In this document: positions 22,693 through 33,465 of the stretch, one piece after another
Numbering within the stretch: position 1 is the first letter of the stretch
How the letters are laid out: the number at the start of each line of letters is the position of its first letter
Source of the DNA: Spinacia oleracea
Lineage: Eukaryota; Streptophyta; Magnoliopsida; Caryophyllales; Amaranthaceae
Assembly (NCBI RefSeq): GCF_020520425.1
Contig: NC_079487.1
Coordinates: forward strand, 12,447,501-12,511,500
Direction: 5' to 3'
DNA: 64,000 bases
Program-made: the position numbers and the translations under genes
The notes under the pieces: model-generated
What the model was told of the DNA's origin: nothing
The model's database searches: none
Seen by the model: the letters and a program-made list of their open reading frames with translations, nothing else

Positions 22693-24055
22693 GTTTTTAT
22701 GGTTGTAAATGACATGTCAATTAGTGGTAACGTGTCGTAATAAGGAGAGGCATACTTAACACGTATTATGTTCTTAAAAACGGCTTTGAATATATGATTA
22801 TAGATATAATCTATTTCAATAGAATATACTTTTTGTATTTGATCAATATTATACAAACTAACTCTCTTGTACTTGGAATTTCTTTAGAAATTCTCATTAT
22901 ACTTAGAAGCGGAATTACGCTAAATGTTGGTGTCTAAATTTTTTATTTTTTCACCTTTTAGGACTCCAATTTTTTTTTCCACCTTTTGGGACCTCATTTC
23001 CATTTTATGGTTGTAAATGACACGTCATAATGTTGATTAATGGTAACGTGGCGTAATAAGGAGAGGCATACTTGACACGTATACGTTCTTAAAAACGCCT
23101 TTGAATATATGATTATAGATATAATCTATTTCAATTAAATAGAATATACTTTTTGTATTTAATCAATATTATACAAACTAACTCTCTTGTACTTGGAATT
23201 TCTTTAGAAATTCTTATTATACTTACAAGCGGAATTACGCTAAATGTTGGCAGCGCGTCTCCTGTGAGACCGGTCACACCATCAACTTGATGGTGTGACG
23301 AGCGCGAAACCAATAGCGACCTTCCCTAAAACTATATAAAAAAAGTAACAGATCTAAACTATAGAAGTAACATACCTAAACTAAAAAAGTACCTCCTCTA
23401 AAATTATATAAAAAAAAAACGTAACATGTCTAAACTATAGAAGTAACATACCTAAACTAAAAAAGTACCTCATCTAAAATTATAAAAAAAAAAGTAACAT
23501 GTCTAAACTATAGAAGTAACATACCTAAACTAAAAAAAAAATACCTCCTCTAAAATTATTAAAAAAAAGTAACATGTCTAAACTATAGAAGTAACATACC
23601 TAAACTAAGAAGGTATCTCCCCTAAAACTACTCCGTATAAAAAAAGTAACATGTATATACCATAGAAGTAACATACCTAAACTAAAAAAAGTACTTCCTC
23701 TAAAATTATATAAAAAAAAGTAACATGTCTAAACTATAGAAGTAACATGCCTAAACTAAGAAGGTATCTCCCCTAAAACTACTCCGTATAAAAAAAGTAA
23801 CATGTATAAACTATAGAAGTAACATACCTAAACAACAAAAAGCACCTCCTCTAAAATTATAAAAAAGTAACATGTCTAAACTATAGAAGTAACATACCTA
23901 AATTCGCAAGTGTGAAATGGTCTCACCATCAGTTGATGGTGAGGACAGTCTCATATAAGAATTTGGGAAATGTTGGTGTCTAAATTTTTGATTTTTTCAC
24001 CTTTTAGGACTCCAATTTTTTTTTCACCTTTTGGGACCTCATTTCCATTTTCCGG
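22693..24055 (+). repeat. Direct duplication of about 300 bp, second copy interrupted
   Basis: A block starting at TTTTATGGTTGTAAATGACA is present twice in tandem, about 22693-22995 and 22996 onward. Shared stretches are TAATAAGGAGAGGCATACTT, TTGAATATATGATTATAGAT and GCGGAATTACGCTAAATGTT. The second copy is interrupted at 23251-23967 by a TIR element and resumes at 23977 with GGTGTCTAAATTTTT. No coding sequence is involved. Confidence 0.75.
23251..23967. mobile_element. MITE-like element with an internal minisatellite
   Basis: It is 717 bp long, flanked by the 9-bp direct repeat AAATGTTGG (23242-23250 and 23968-23976). The ends are imperfect inverted repeats (TGTGAGACCGGTCACACCAT on the left; complement of ATGGTGAGGACAGTCTCATA on the right). 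Between them, about 23340-23900, is a tandem array of roughly 70-bp units. Each contains GTAACATGTCTAAACTATAG, AAGTAACATACCTAAACTAA and a TACCTCCTCTAAAATTAT block, with about eight copies. A 9-bp duplication suggests a Mutator-type transposase. Confidence 0.7.
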
Positions 24056-24308
24056 TCATTTAATCATAGCTTAACTCACCGGTAACCATACCAACATTAT
24101 ATACCAAAAAAAATACAAAAATAAACAAAAAAACTAAATTTGAACACTTGAATAATGAGTTAAGCTAAAGTATGGGTCCAACCTTTTAATTTTTTCACCT
24201 TTTAGGACGCGGACTTTTTTTTCATCTTTTGGAGCCCCATTCTCATATTTTCATACCACATTATTTACAAAAAACAATAAAATGCAAAAAAGTAATTTTT
24301 AACACTCG

Positions 24309-24309
<1 letters not shown>

Positions 24310-24395
<86 letters not shown>
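24310..24395 (+). repeat. (CAA)n microsatellite
   Basis: About 28 uninterrupted CAA/ACA trinucleotides. Open frames on both strands across it (poly-Asn, poly-Val) are composition artefacts. Confidence 0.98.
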
Positions 24396-24396
<1 letters not shown>

Positions 24397-24872
24397 CCCG
24401 TCAAAAAAATAAAAATAATAATAACATGGTCTTAATTCATAGTTCATTTTCTTTAAGAATCCCCGTATAATTAAAACTCTACAAACTTTTATATACGGTG
24501 GTCTTACACAAAAGGCTGCATTGGTGTCATGTAAGTTAAGCAATTGAACCAACTAGTTTTTACCCCGCGCGATGCACGAGTTTCTTCATTTAAAAATTCG
24601 GGTACATCATTTATGTCATATAAAGTAGGATACGCAAATTTTGAAAAAATAAAATGTGAAACATTTGGCGTTTAATGATATTAAATTTAGAATATGAAAT
24701 AAATAAAAGTATTTTTGAAATAAAATGAATATCTAAGTAATTAAGGAGGAGAATGGGAAAGGATGAATATAAATGCTGAATTAACAAAAAAATTTAAAAA
24801 ATAAAAAAGAGATGACACGTGGCATCGTTACATGCAAACATTGTGTTTTAAAATATTAGAATATATTATTTA

Positions 24873-24962
24873 AGCACTAGAATTAATTATTTAAGTACAT
24901 GAACTAATTATTTAAGCACTGGAACCAATTAGTTAAGCACTGAAACAAATTATTTAAGCAAT
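24873..24962 (+). repeat. Short minisatellite, about 21-22 bp unit
   Basis: Repeated units of the type GCACTGGAACCAATTATTTAA occur about four or five times with small changes. It is non-coding. Confidence 0.7.
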
Positions 24963-25952
24963 CAAAGCGGTCTTTTCGTTAAAGCGGTCATACACAAAAG
25001 TTGTCGTTAAAACTCGATAGTAGTCTTTTCAAACTCTATAGATAATATTCTCACGTTTGTAAGACCTTCAATAGTTGAAGCTTAATTTATATAATCCAAT
25101 AAGAATTGATTTTAGTATGTTGTGGAAATTTTGAAGTTGGGAATTGCTGATGAGTGTTGATCGGGTTATGCATAAATCATTTTGTACTTGATCAATTATT
25201 TATTCTCGAAAGACAACCAAGGACCAGAATGATCTATGCTTAACTCATGATAAAAAAAAAACCTATTTCACTTAAAATCAATCCATTTTCATTATTTTCA
25301 CAAATTTCTAGAGACATTATTAATATTATTCAAACTTGTATAAAAATAGTCTAGTAATAAATGTGGCCGTAAATATGAATTATATATCATATAATTTTAA
25401 GCAAATCAAGTTACCTGCACAAAACTAAGGTATCGATAGGATCACTAAATCACTAATGGTCACCACATAATGTGCAAGGGATAAAAGCATAAATAATTTT
25501 GAGGATATAATATTACTAAATATATAGAATAAGATTAACATGTAAATAATTATTTACCTCTGTACTCTTTAGATTGTTTAATGCACAAATCAATTTGTTT
25601 ATGGGCTAAAATTTATGAATTAAATTACATTATTTTTTCAATTTGATCTTATTATGTAAAATAATTATAATATAAATTTTAATAATTGACTTTGAATTAC
25701 ATGGAAACATAATGAGGTCTCAAGGGTGAAAAATAAAGTTCGGGTCCTGAAAGTTGAAAAAACGCAAAAGGGTAATCCTCAAAATTTGGTTTCACTTTAA
25801 CTTTTTTAACCCAAGGACCTAACCTTTTAAAAGCACTCTAGTTAAGTTAGACCGGAAAAGTGAAATGAGGCCCAAACGGTGAAAAATAAAAATTATAGGT
25901 CATAAACGGTAAAAAAATCCAAAAGGTTGGACCCTAGATATTAGCTTAACTC

Positions 25953-26200
25953 CTTAGAAGCGCATATTATCTTAGTGGGACAATTGGGACGCGGACATGG
26001 TCTTTATCAGCCAAACTACTTGGGCATTAGGTCTCATGTGAGTAGGATTGGTTAGCCATGCTTCATAATTGGAAAAACGGGAACCGTGAAAATACATACC
26101 AGTTTTTTACTAACGTGTCAAATTTGTTTAAATTAATTTTTAAAAAAATCATCTATCTTTGTATACCGGTCATTTCAAATTAAAAAAATGTACTATATAT
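25953..26200. other. A+T-rich spacer
   Basis: I see no gene or repeat of note. An ATATATATATA run at 26190-26202 precedes the next region. Confidence 0.4.
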
Positions 26201-27772
26201 ATATAGAATCGGGATCCGGTGAGAACCACCCCTTAAGATGAGAACTGAGAACTAATCTCAGCCGTCAATCAAACCAATCAAACGGCTGAAGATTTGCCCG
26301 AAAAAACGAAAATAGTAAGGGTAAATTAGTAATTACCCGCGATGAATGACCTTCCCCCACTCCCCCAATTTTCAGATTTTTCTCTCTCTCTTCCTCCCTC
26401 CTCTCATGTGAACGCGCGCTCTCTCTCCCTCCTCCTCCTTTCTCATATTCCCTTCTTCTAATTTCCACGATATTTGTTCTACCTTCAATTCTGCGTTTTG
26501 TTTTTCAATTTCTTTGTAATTTTTATTTTCGAACATGTTAAATTAGGTTTTCTCGTTTGTTGATTTTGTGTTTACTTTTTCTGATTTTATGTTTACTTTT
26601 TGTTGATGCTGTGTTTACTTTTGATGATATTGTGTTTACTTTTGCTGATAATATCTTTACATTTTCGATTCCTCTAATTCCTTCACCTTCTTTGCAATTA
26701 TCCTCTTTCAATTCGCCAGGTACATATTCAAATTTTCAATTTTGTGCCATGTATCGCTATTTTGATTCCTTCGCAATTGTTGAAGTTAGGGTTTCAAGAA
26801 TTCTTTGTTTTAGCGTTTTAATTTGCGATTTGATTACTGAAATTAGGTATTTTCAAATTGTAGTAATCAAAATTTTGATAGAAAACGAGTATTAGGACCT
26901 ACTGATCCATTATTCTTCCAGTCATGAGCTAGTGGAGTGGTTGGCTGGTTTTGTGCTACTAGGTAAGTTTGTGCAGACTGCTTTACATTTAATCAAAGAA
27001 GTGAATTAGAAGTCTCATTTTCTTTAGTTTTTTGACTGAACTAGTGTTGTTATATTTGTAGTTTATTAGTCGTGTTTCTTTTGTTTCCACGGTGTGATAT
27101 TGTATGCTATTTATCACAAGTCATCTTTCCTGCAATTTGGAGTTGAAGATTGTGGGCTATGATCCGAGGCAAAACACGAGTTGTTGTGTTGTTGATGTAT
27201 GTTATAGTCAGACAGTTGGTCATTGGCTAGGTCTGCACTGGTGAACATGGCCCTTAGTTGAATTTCGCCTTTGCTATGCTGCTGCGTTGTTGGTGCTGCA
27301 AATCTGCTGGGCATTTCAAGCAGGATGTTGCTTGATGCTTAGTGGTTTTATTTGGAGTTGTTTGTGTCATTTTGGCCTTTGTTGTCCAAAGTTTACTTTG
27401 TGGTTTTTGTTTGATTCTTGCCGAGCTTTTTGATGTATCATATCTTGAAGTATGTAGCGATTTCGACTATTTTTTCCTGATGCACCTGTAGTTCCTCTAT
27501 CTTAGATATAAATTGCTCAACTTTTGTCAATTTACATAAAAGGCAGTAGTATATTGTGTTACGTCTTGTGAATGATTGGTTACTTGGGGTGGGTTCTATC
27601 CTAACAGTAGCTTACGGTAGCATTGATCAATGTTTTTGGCATTATGTGTTAGTAGTTCTGGTCAGAGTCGACTTATTATCAAAGTTGACTCATTGACTTA
27701 TGCTTCTCAACGAATTTTGTTTTCTTGTGAATGTCTTGGCCAAGGGAGAAGAGAAACACAATGAATAACACT

Positions 27773-27842
27773 ATCCTACTAGCTCAGTAGGGAAAGTATT
27801 GTGCGAATGCACAAATAAATGAGTTCGAATCCCATGTAGGTT
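27773..27842 (+). other. tRNA-like sequence 1 (degenerate)
   Basis: Acceptor arms nearly pair (ATCCTAC against GTAGGTT). There is a D-arm-like TAGCTCAGTAGG and a T-arm-like GAGTTCGAATCC. The anticodon stem TTGTG/CACAA closes an abnormal loop. It is similar to the two other tRNA-like copies in this region. It is not a functional tRNA as it stands. Confidence 0.55.
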
Positions 27843-28684
27843 CCTTTTTACTTTTTGTATTCTTTTATTTACTTTTAGTTTGAAAACCTTTACTTTAACC
27901 TTCATAGGAGTTTCTATGTTGTACGTATACTTTTTGAGATTTTTTGACTTGCTTTTGAGTTTTTTTAATTTACTTTTGAGTTTTTTTTTATGTTGCTGTA
28001 GCGCTCTTGTTTGCACGGTCAGTTTCAAATATGTTAGATGCAGCCTTTGTTCTAACCAGCTAGACACCCGCATTCCATTCTGCTGGTTGTGCAGGCCTGT
28101 GGGCAGTAGCTAGTTGTAGTCCTGATGCAGAATGTTTGGAGCTGGAGCGAACTGTTCAAAGTTGAATTTGTAGCAGGTCAGTTTAGATTTGTTTTTGCTT
28201 GTTGCTGATGTCTGCGTTTGTTCAGTTCATGGTCAATTTGAGCTGTTAGGTTTTAAGAAAATATTTAAGAAAAAAATAATTACAATCAAAGTTTCATTAT
28301 TATTTGTTTACTTTTAGTCTACTTTTAGAGGGAGTTAATCTACTTTTAGAGGGATTTAGTCTACTTTTAGTGGGAGTTAATCTATTTGTAGAGGGATATA
28401 ATCTACCAATTTTCCAGTGTCTTAAGTCTTAACCCACCAAACTACATAGACCACTTATTCCTACTAGATTTTTTCCCAACTGTTCTTAATTTTTTTTTTT
28501 ACAATAGATGATTTGTGTAAATAATAGCTGGAAGAACTTGTAAGAAGATATAAGAATTTGAATTTTTCCATCTGATGCTTTTATCTAGAATTTGTTGTCC
28601 AAATCATTCTATACTTGTGTTTGACATATCATATAACAATATTAGCTACATAAGCCTTTAATCTCGTATTGTCCTCCTTTTGCA

Positions 28685-28876
28685 GTGAAGAAGAAGATGG
28701 GACTAGTCTCTATTTTGCTGAAATGGAATGAGTTAGACCCTCCATCTGAAGAGGAAAAGCTGAGAAACGAAAGAATATGTAGGCTTTACCATCATAATAG
28801 AAACCCATTTGTAGATCATCCAGAGTATGCTAATCTGATATGGACACAAGTCAGAAAAGTTCTTCTAACACCTTGA
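28685..28876 (+). pseudogene. Endonuclease I-like C-terminal exon (gene fragment)
   Basis: The open stretch reads like the C-terminal part of the endonuclease I family: an LLKWNELDPPSEEEKLRNER block followed by NRNPFVDHPEYANLIW, which is the conserved R-N-P-F-x-D-H-P-E signature carrying metal and catalytic residues. A splice acceptor-like pyrimidine tract ending TGCAG lies just before it (28685), and a stop follows at 28876. No upstream exons of the gene are recognisable nearby, so this is a single displaced exon. Family members are extracellular or organellar non-specific nucleases. This fragment cannot encode a full enzyme. Confidence 0.6.
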
Positions 28877-29366
28877 AGCCGAGGTCATCCATCCAGCAAC
28901 TAGGACTCTGGAAAACATAACATTGATACCGTTGCATTGCACGCTTGTACGGGTACAGTAACTGTCATATCCAAGCTTGTAGAATAACCACCATCTGATG
29001 TCTCTACTGCAAAATAACCACTGCCCTTTGAGGTTATTTCTAGTGTGATGTTGTTATTTTTGCTTGACTTCTCAATTATATGGTCTGATTTGTTTTCGTT
29101 TGGTGCTGCAGGCCTGCTTAGTTATGTTAGGGATTATAGTATTGTTCAGATTCTCCTCTGTTGCTGCTGTTAAAGGTTTGATAGGCTTCAGGGTTATTGT
29201 TGATTAGTCTAGTAATAAGGTAAGTTTGCAACCCGTTTGCTATTGTTTTTTTGCTGCAGTCCTATATATTATCCTTTGGTGTTATTTACTTTTCGTTTAA
29301 AAACCTTTACTTTGAATTATTTCGATTTACTTTTTTTTTTGGTTTTTACTTTACTTTTATTTAACT

Positions 29367-29424
29367 AGCCTACTAGCTCAATTGGTAGAGCATCAAAAAT
29401 GTGGGTTCGATTCCCACGTAGGTT
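29367..29424 (+). other. tRNA-like sequence 2, anticodon arm missing
   Basis: The acceptor stem AGCCTAC/GTAGGTT, D-arm TAGCTCAATTGG..GAGC and T-arm GTGGGTTCGATTCCCAC are intact. They match the internal Pol III box A and box B consensus, including a perfect GGTTCGATTCC. Only about 9 bases separate the D and T arms, so the anticodon arm is deleted. Confidence 0.6.
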
Positions 29425-29784
29425 CCTGTTTACTTTTTGTATTATTTATTAATTGAAAAACCTTTACTTTAACTTATAAACTCCAATAATCGGAGTTTTC
29501 TAGTTTTTTTTTTTATTTACTTTTTGTATTATTTTATTTACTTTATAGTTGAAAACCTTTACTTTGACATCCGACCATATTTCTTTCTTATAGTTTGTTT
29601 CATATTGTAGAGAGATGAAAGTCAATGACTCTTTGCTCGATCATTTGCCACTTTGAACTATTTGATTGTAATAAGTTTTTGAGATTTTCTGATTTACTTC
29701 TAAGATTTTTAGTTTACTTTTGAGTTTAAATTATTTACTTATGAGTTTAAATTGTTTACTTTTGAATTTAAATTATTTACTTTT

Positions 29785-29990
29785 TGAAGGTTTGTCAGAG
29801 ATAAAACTTCCTCAGGGATATTTCCGTGTAAGAAGTTTGAACTTATATTAAGCATCTCAAGTGAACATAGATGTTCGATCTTTGCAGGTATCGAACCCCA
29901 TAAACCTAGTGAAACCATAGTAAGAACCTTCAAGCTTGGTAATTGAAGAAGGGTTATGACCAAATAATCAAGTGAGAAATTATGATGCAA
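29785..29990 (-). pseudogene. LRR receptor-like gene fragment
   Basis: The minus-strand frame contains two leucine-rich repeats: LQLPSLKVLTMVSLGLWGSI followed by a PAKIEHLCSLEMLNISSNFL block and HGNIPEEVLSLTNLQ. This resembles the ectodomain of plant LRR receptor-like kinases of the inactive At3g03770-like group, as I remember that group. Neither a signal peptide nor a kinase domain is present nearby. The frame then runs into TTTACTTTT repeats. It is a captured piece, not a gene. Confidence 0.6.
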
Positions 29991-30193
29991 AAACTTATAT
30001 GTTTATTGTCTTTACTTTTGTAATTTAAGCTTTCCGTTTGAAAAAAGTTTTATAATTCTTTCTTTTTAGTTTAACTTATGAAGTACTGATTGTACATGTT
30101 CTTCATAATATTTTGATTTACTTTTGATTTATTATGATTTACTTTTGAGTTTCTTTTATTTACTTTTTATTTTTTTACTTTACTTTTCGAGAC

Positions 30194-30266
30194 AACCTAT
30201 GTAGGAATCGAACCTACATCTACTATGCATATATGCATAGTGCTCTACCATTTGAGCTAATAGGTT
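30194..30266 (-). other. tRNA-like sequence 3, nearly complete cloverleaf
   Basis: It is 73 bases on the minus strand. It has a perfect 7-bp acceptor stem AACCTAT/ATAGGTT, a D-stem GCTC/GAGC with 8-base loop, an anticodon stem CTATG/CATAG, and T-stem GTAGG/CCTAC with loop TTCGATT. Box B is a perfect GGTTCGATTCC. The anticodon loop is CATATATG, eight bases with no U33, so decoding is unlikely. It could be a tRNA pseudogene or the head of a SINE-like unit. Confidence 0.6.
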
Positions 30267-30597
30267 TAAGCGCATCTACTAACCAAATACTCAGCCCTAG
30301 ATAGTTCAACCAACATAATCTTCGCAATCAATTATTTATCACAATTCTATCAACTAAACAAATATTCCTTCCAAAATAACAATGATCATCACTCAATTAA
30401 ACTCAGAAGACCAAAGAAATCACAGTAATAAAACTTTTATATAGACATCATCATCAGTCAAGATATCATTATCAGTGAATAAAACTCCACCAGGTTATAC
30501 ATTGATCAACCTCCAATTCCATTCATTCATTCATCAAATTACATTACATTACAACTAATAAAACGAAAACATGAAACAAATTCCATATTACCCCACA

Positions 30598-30750
30598 TCA
30601 AGCAGACTCCTTCGCCGGGACAGGGACAACAATAGCAGCAGGGATAGAGTCCATAGCCCTAACAGGAGAAGCAGGAATGGCGACGTAACCGGTCTTCTGT
30701 TCAAGCAAGTGCCTCTCCAGCACAGCCAACAGTATTAGATTACATAGTGA
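30598..30750 (-). pseudogene. C-terminal exon of an unrecognised gene
   Basis: The minus-strand frame ends at 30598 with a G+C-richer, protein-like stretch (LLEQKTGYVAIPASPVRAMD, then IPAAIVVPVPAKESA and stop). It is followed by UTR-like sequence with ATTCATTCATTCATC. I do not recognise the family. Upstream sequence is soon interrupted by the copia element at 30919, so the gene is broken or its other exons are elsewhere. Confidence 0.35.
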
Positions 30751-30918
30751 AAGGCTGACAATTGCATTTGGGCTCCTAAGAACAACTGAACTAACCAGTA
30801 ACAAGTAACGCGGTCTCGCAAAACTAGTTTACTCATAAGTCTAGAGAAACAGAACTACTGTATTGGTGCTACTGTATTTAATAGGTGTTGTCAAGTTGGA
30901 AAATCGGAAGGCTGCAAC

Positions 30919-32278
30919 TGAAGGAAATAATGCCCTTGGTCCAAGTATGCATATAATATTAAGTCTAATAAATGCGGTTCAGTATTAATTAACAAGTTAA
31001 TAATTCAGTGAGATCAAGTGAGCTGAATGCCTAGCTAGAGGCCGCTTCAGTTCAAGTGGAATTAATTATATTAATCCACAGCTTACTCTTGACTGAACCC
31101 GTAGGGTCACACAAATAGTACGTAAACGGATCAAGTATTTAATGGCATTAAATACTCCATCTGTGGATATTCGGAATCGACGGATCTTGGTTTCAGTGGG
31201 AGCTGAGATCGTCATAAGCAAGAAATGAATACTCCGGAAACGATGATATTGCCGGAAACGGAAATATGGATCGTATCGGAAATATAAATATTATCCAAGT
31301 CGTAGATGTTGCCGGAAACGGAAACATGGTACGTGTCGGAAAATATTAATGGAAATGGAAATATTGCCGGAACCGGAAATATTGTCTGAATCAGAAATAT
31401 TATCGGAATCGAAAAATAATTCCGGAAACGGAAATATTAAATATTTGTTCGAAACGAAAATTAATTCCGGAATCGGAAATGTTAAATATTGTTCGTATCG
31501 GAAATGAATTCCGGAATCGGGAAATTAATCGGAAGCGCGTCGTACGAATTAGCATCGGACGAGACTTGCTAGACGAAGGCCCAGCACGAAGCCAGGCCCG
31601 CGTCCAGCAAGCCTGCGCGCCATACAAGGCAGCCAAGGCCACGCCAGGCCCAGCGCAAGGCCAGGCCAAGGCGCGCGCACGAGTGGGTTGCGAGCTGCGC
31701 TGCTCGCGTGGGCCGCAAGGCTTGCGTGGGCTGAGCGCTCGCGAGGGTCGTGCTCGTGGGTGTTTGTGTCCGATACAAATCCTAAATCTAAAGGGGTTTG
31801 TTCAAAGATTAAATTCCTAATCCTATTAGGATAAAATAGTTAATAAGAGTTTTAATATAATTCTAATTAAGCTAATTAGTATCCTAGTAGGATTCCAATT
31901 CTTTTCCATAAACTCTATAAATATAGGCCTAGGGTCACATATTTAATAGACGATATTGAAGTATTCAAGGTAAGATTTTTAAGCAAAAATCAGCCAAACA
32001 CTTGCACCCAAAATAGCCGAAAATCTAAGGAACCTTAAGGGCGATTCTAGTTGGTCAAGCTTAAGGCGGATCCGGACGTGCTGTGGACTATCTACGGAGG
32101 GACGACACTTGGAGTCCTAAAGACTTGTTCTTGTTCGGTTCGGGCGCAGCTAGGGAGGGCGCACTACAAAGTGTATGCATCTAAATTATGCTAAATGATT
32201 ATGTGTAAATAATATGTTTCCTGGCTTTATGGTTTTTCCGCATGATTTATGTTTATTCATATGTATCATAACCTAACA
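30919..32278 (+). repeat. 5' LTR of copia-like element 3 (LTR D)
   Basis: It is 1,360 bp, starting TGAAGGAAATAATGCCC and ending CATAACCTAACA. It has a degenerate GGAAATATT/TTCCGGAA array at 31230-31540, a G+C-rich tract at 31555-31760 and TATAAATA at 31916-31923. Indels near its start (TTAATTAACAAGTT) and the sequence after the TATA box tie it to LTR A, not to LTRs B, C and E. Confidence 0.88.
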
Positions 32279-32279
32279 G

Positions 32280-32294
32280 TGGTATCACGAGCCT
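32280..32294 (+). other. Primer binding site of copia element 3
   Basis: TGGTATCACGAGCCT follows the LTR after one base. It is the same as in element 2 and like the initiator-methionine tRNA site typical of copia elements. Confidence 0.75.
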
Positions 32295-33059
32295 CTTATT
32301 ATTTTCATAATCTAAATTGCATGAACATGGTTAAATTTTACAAATTTGCAAAGAATTAAAGGGGTGATTAATTTTCGTAATTAATTGCAAATTGCGTTTA
32401 TTTAATTATATGTACGCAGTTTTTCGGCAGTTTCTTCGTTACTCATCCAAATCGAGTAATTTTTGTGTCAATTCCGCATGTAAAAGGCATTCTAAAATTT
32501 TGACAAAAATAATAATTTTCGGCCGAACCCAGAATTCCCAAATTCGAAGCCTAACTATGACTTTTCGGAGGTTTTAGTTTTTCGAACGCAAAAGTTTGTA
32601 AATTTAAGATGTTAAATTAAGTATTTGCGATTCTTGTTGATAAATCTTGAGTTTTTGACTGACCTACTGTATATGTTTAACAATTATGAATGCCTAGACT
32701 TGTTAATTATACAACCTAATTTGTAATTATGATTAATTTGTTGAAATTCGAATAATTTAGAATTGATTTGATTTTCATGATTAATTAATAATTTAATTAG
32801 GTACGAATGATTAAAATCCACCATAAAAATTGTTAATTTATGTTAAATTTTTAATATTTATGACCTAGATTTGAATCCATGTTAATCGGAAATTAATTGA
32901 TTAATAAATTTTCGATTTTTCGCCCTAAAATTATGAAATTAATATGATTTATTAATTTGTCATTAATTTTAAATTAAAATTTTTTAGTTTTTATGCAATT
33001 CGCTCATAAAACTTGCACGCACAAAGCAATGGACGCTACGTGTTACCCTTAAGGGGTGT

Positions 33060-33465
33060 TGTATAGTGCGGGCATGCTATGACGAGCAAGGGAGCTCGTC
33101 GCCCATGCGGTACGATGCAACGAGCAAAAGCCATGGCACACGAGCACAAGGCAGCACGCTGCCCTGTGTCGAGTGCTGTGCGCATATGGGCGAGTGGGCA
33201 AGGGCGAAGGGCCAAGGCGCAAGCCATCGGGCAGACGCGTGTGGGCAACAAGCGTGCTGCGCCACAGCGCGCGCTGCCACGCCCAGCAAGCAGGCAGACG
33301 CGAGGCAAGCAAGCGTGACGAGCGAGCGGGCGCGCGAAGCGTGGCCTGCACTGCTGCGTTGCGTGTGGCCTGCTTGCGTATTGCTACACGAACACTCGAG
33401 GGGCGCTAAGCCTCGTGCACTCGACGGTGCTTGGGCGCAAGCCCAAGTGCTCGTCGTGTTACGAT
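33060..33465 (+). other. G+C-rich island in the 5' internal region of element 3
   Basis: This is the counterpart of 11660-12060 (minus). It starts after CCTTAAGGGGTGTTGTATAG and ends near a CGTGCACTCGACGGTGCTTG block. Many short frames on both strands are composition artefacts. Conservation of the island in two copies with A+T-rich surroundings is the notable point. Confidence 0.6.

Larger units (their letters stand above)
24157..25952. mobile_element. Candidate TIR element, about 1.8 kb
   Basis: The left end GAGTTAAGCTAAAGTATGGG with TCCAACCTTTT and TTTTTTCACC is matched by the inverse at 25905-25952 (complement GAGTTAAGCTAATATC, GGGTCCAACCTTTTGG). Related blocks (a TTTTTCACCTTTTAGGAC type) also occur at 22940-23010 and 23990-24050. 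The interior is A+T-rich and holds the (CAA)n tract and a 21-bp minisatellite. I could not identify a clean target duplication, so the limits are approximate. Confidence 0.45.
26203..30590. mobile_element. TTTACTTTT-rich region with captured gene pieces, probable transposable element
   Basis: From the segment around GGGATCCGGTGAGAACCACC onward, the plus strand is full of the motif TTTACTTTT or its close variants (26570-26650, 27840-27980, 28300-28390, 29280-29340, 29430-29560, 29690-29780, 30110-30190). Within it lie a piece of an endonuclease I-like gene, a piece of an LRR receptor-like gene on the other strand, and three tRNA-like sequences. Mixed unrelated gene pieces in one repeat-like background fit a gene-capturing element (Helitron or Pack-type), but I could not define both ends. 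Long frames such as 26557-26895 are low-complexity. Confidence 0.4.

Noticed and set aside
24229-24552. Poly-asparagine and poly-valine frames
   Set aside because: They are translations of the (CAA)n microsatellite on each strand.
26557-26895. 112-residue frame rich in Leu/Phe
   Set aside because: It is a translation of TTTACTTTT-type repeats with no protein-like features beyond hydrophobicity.
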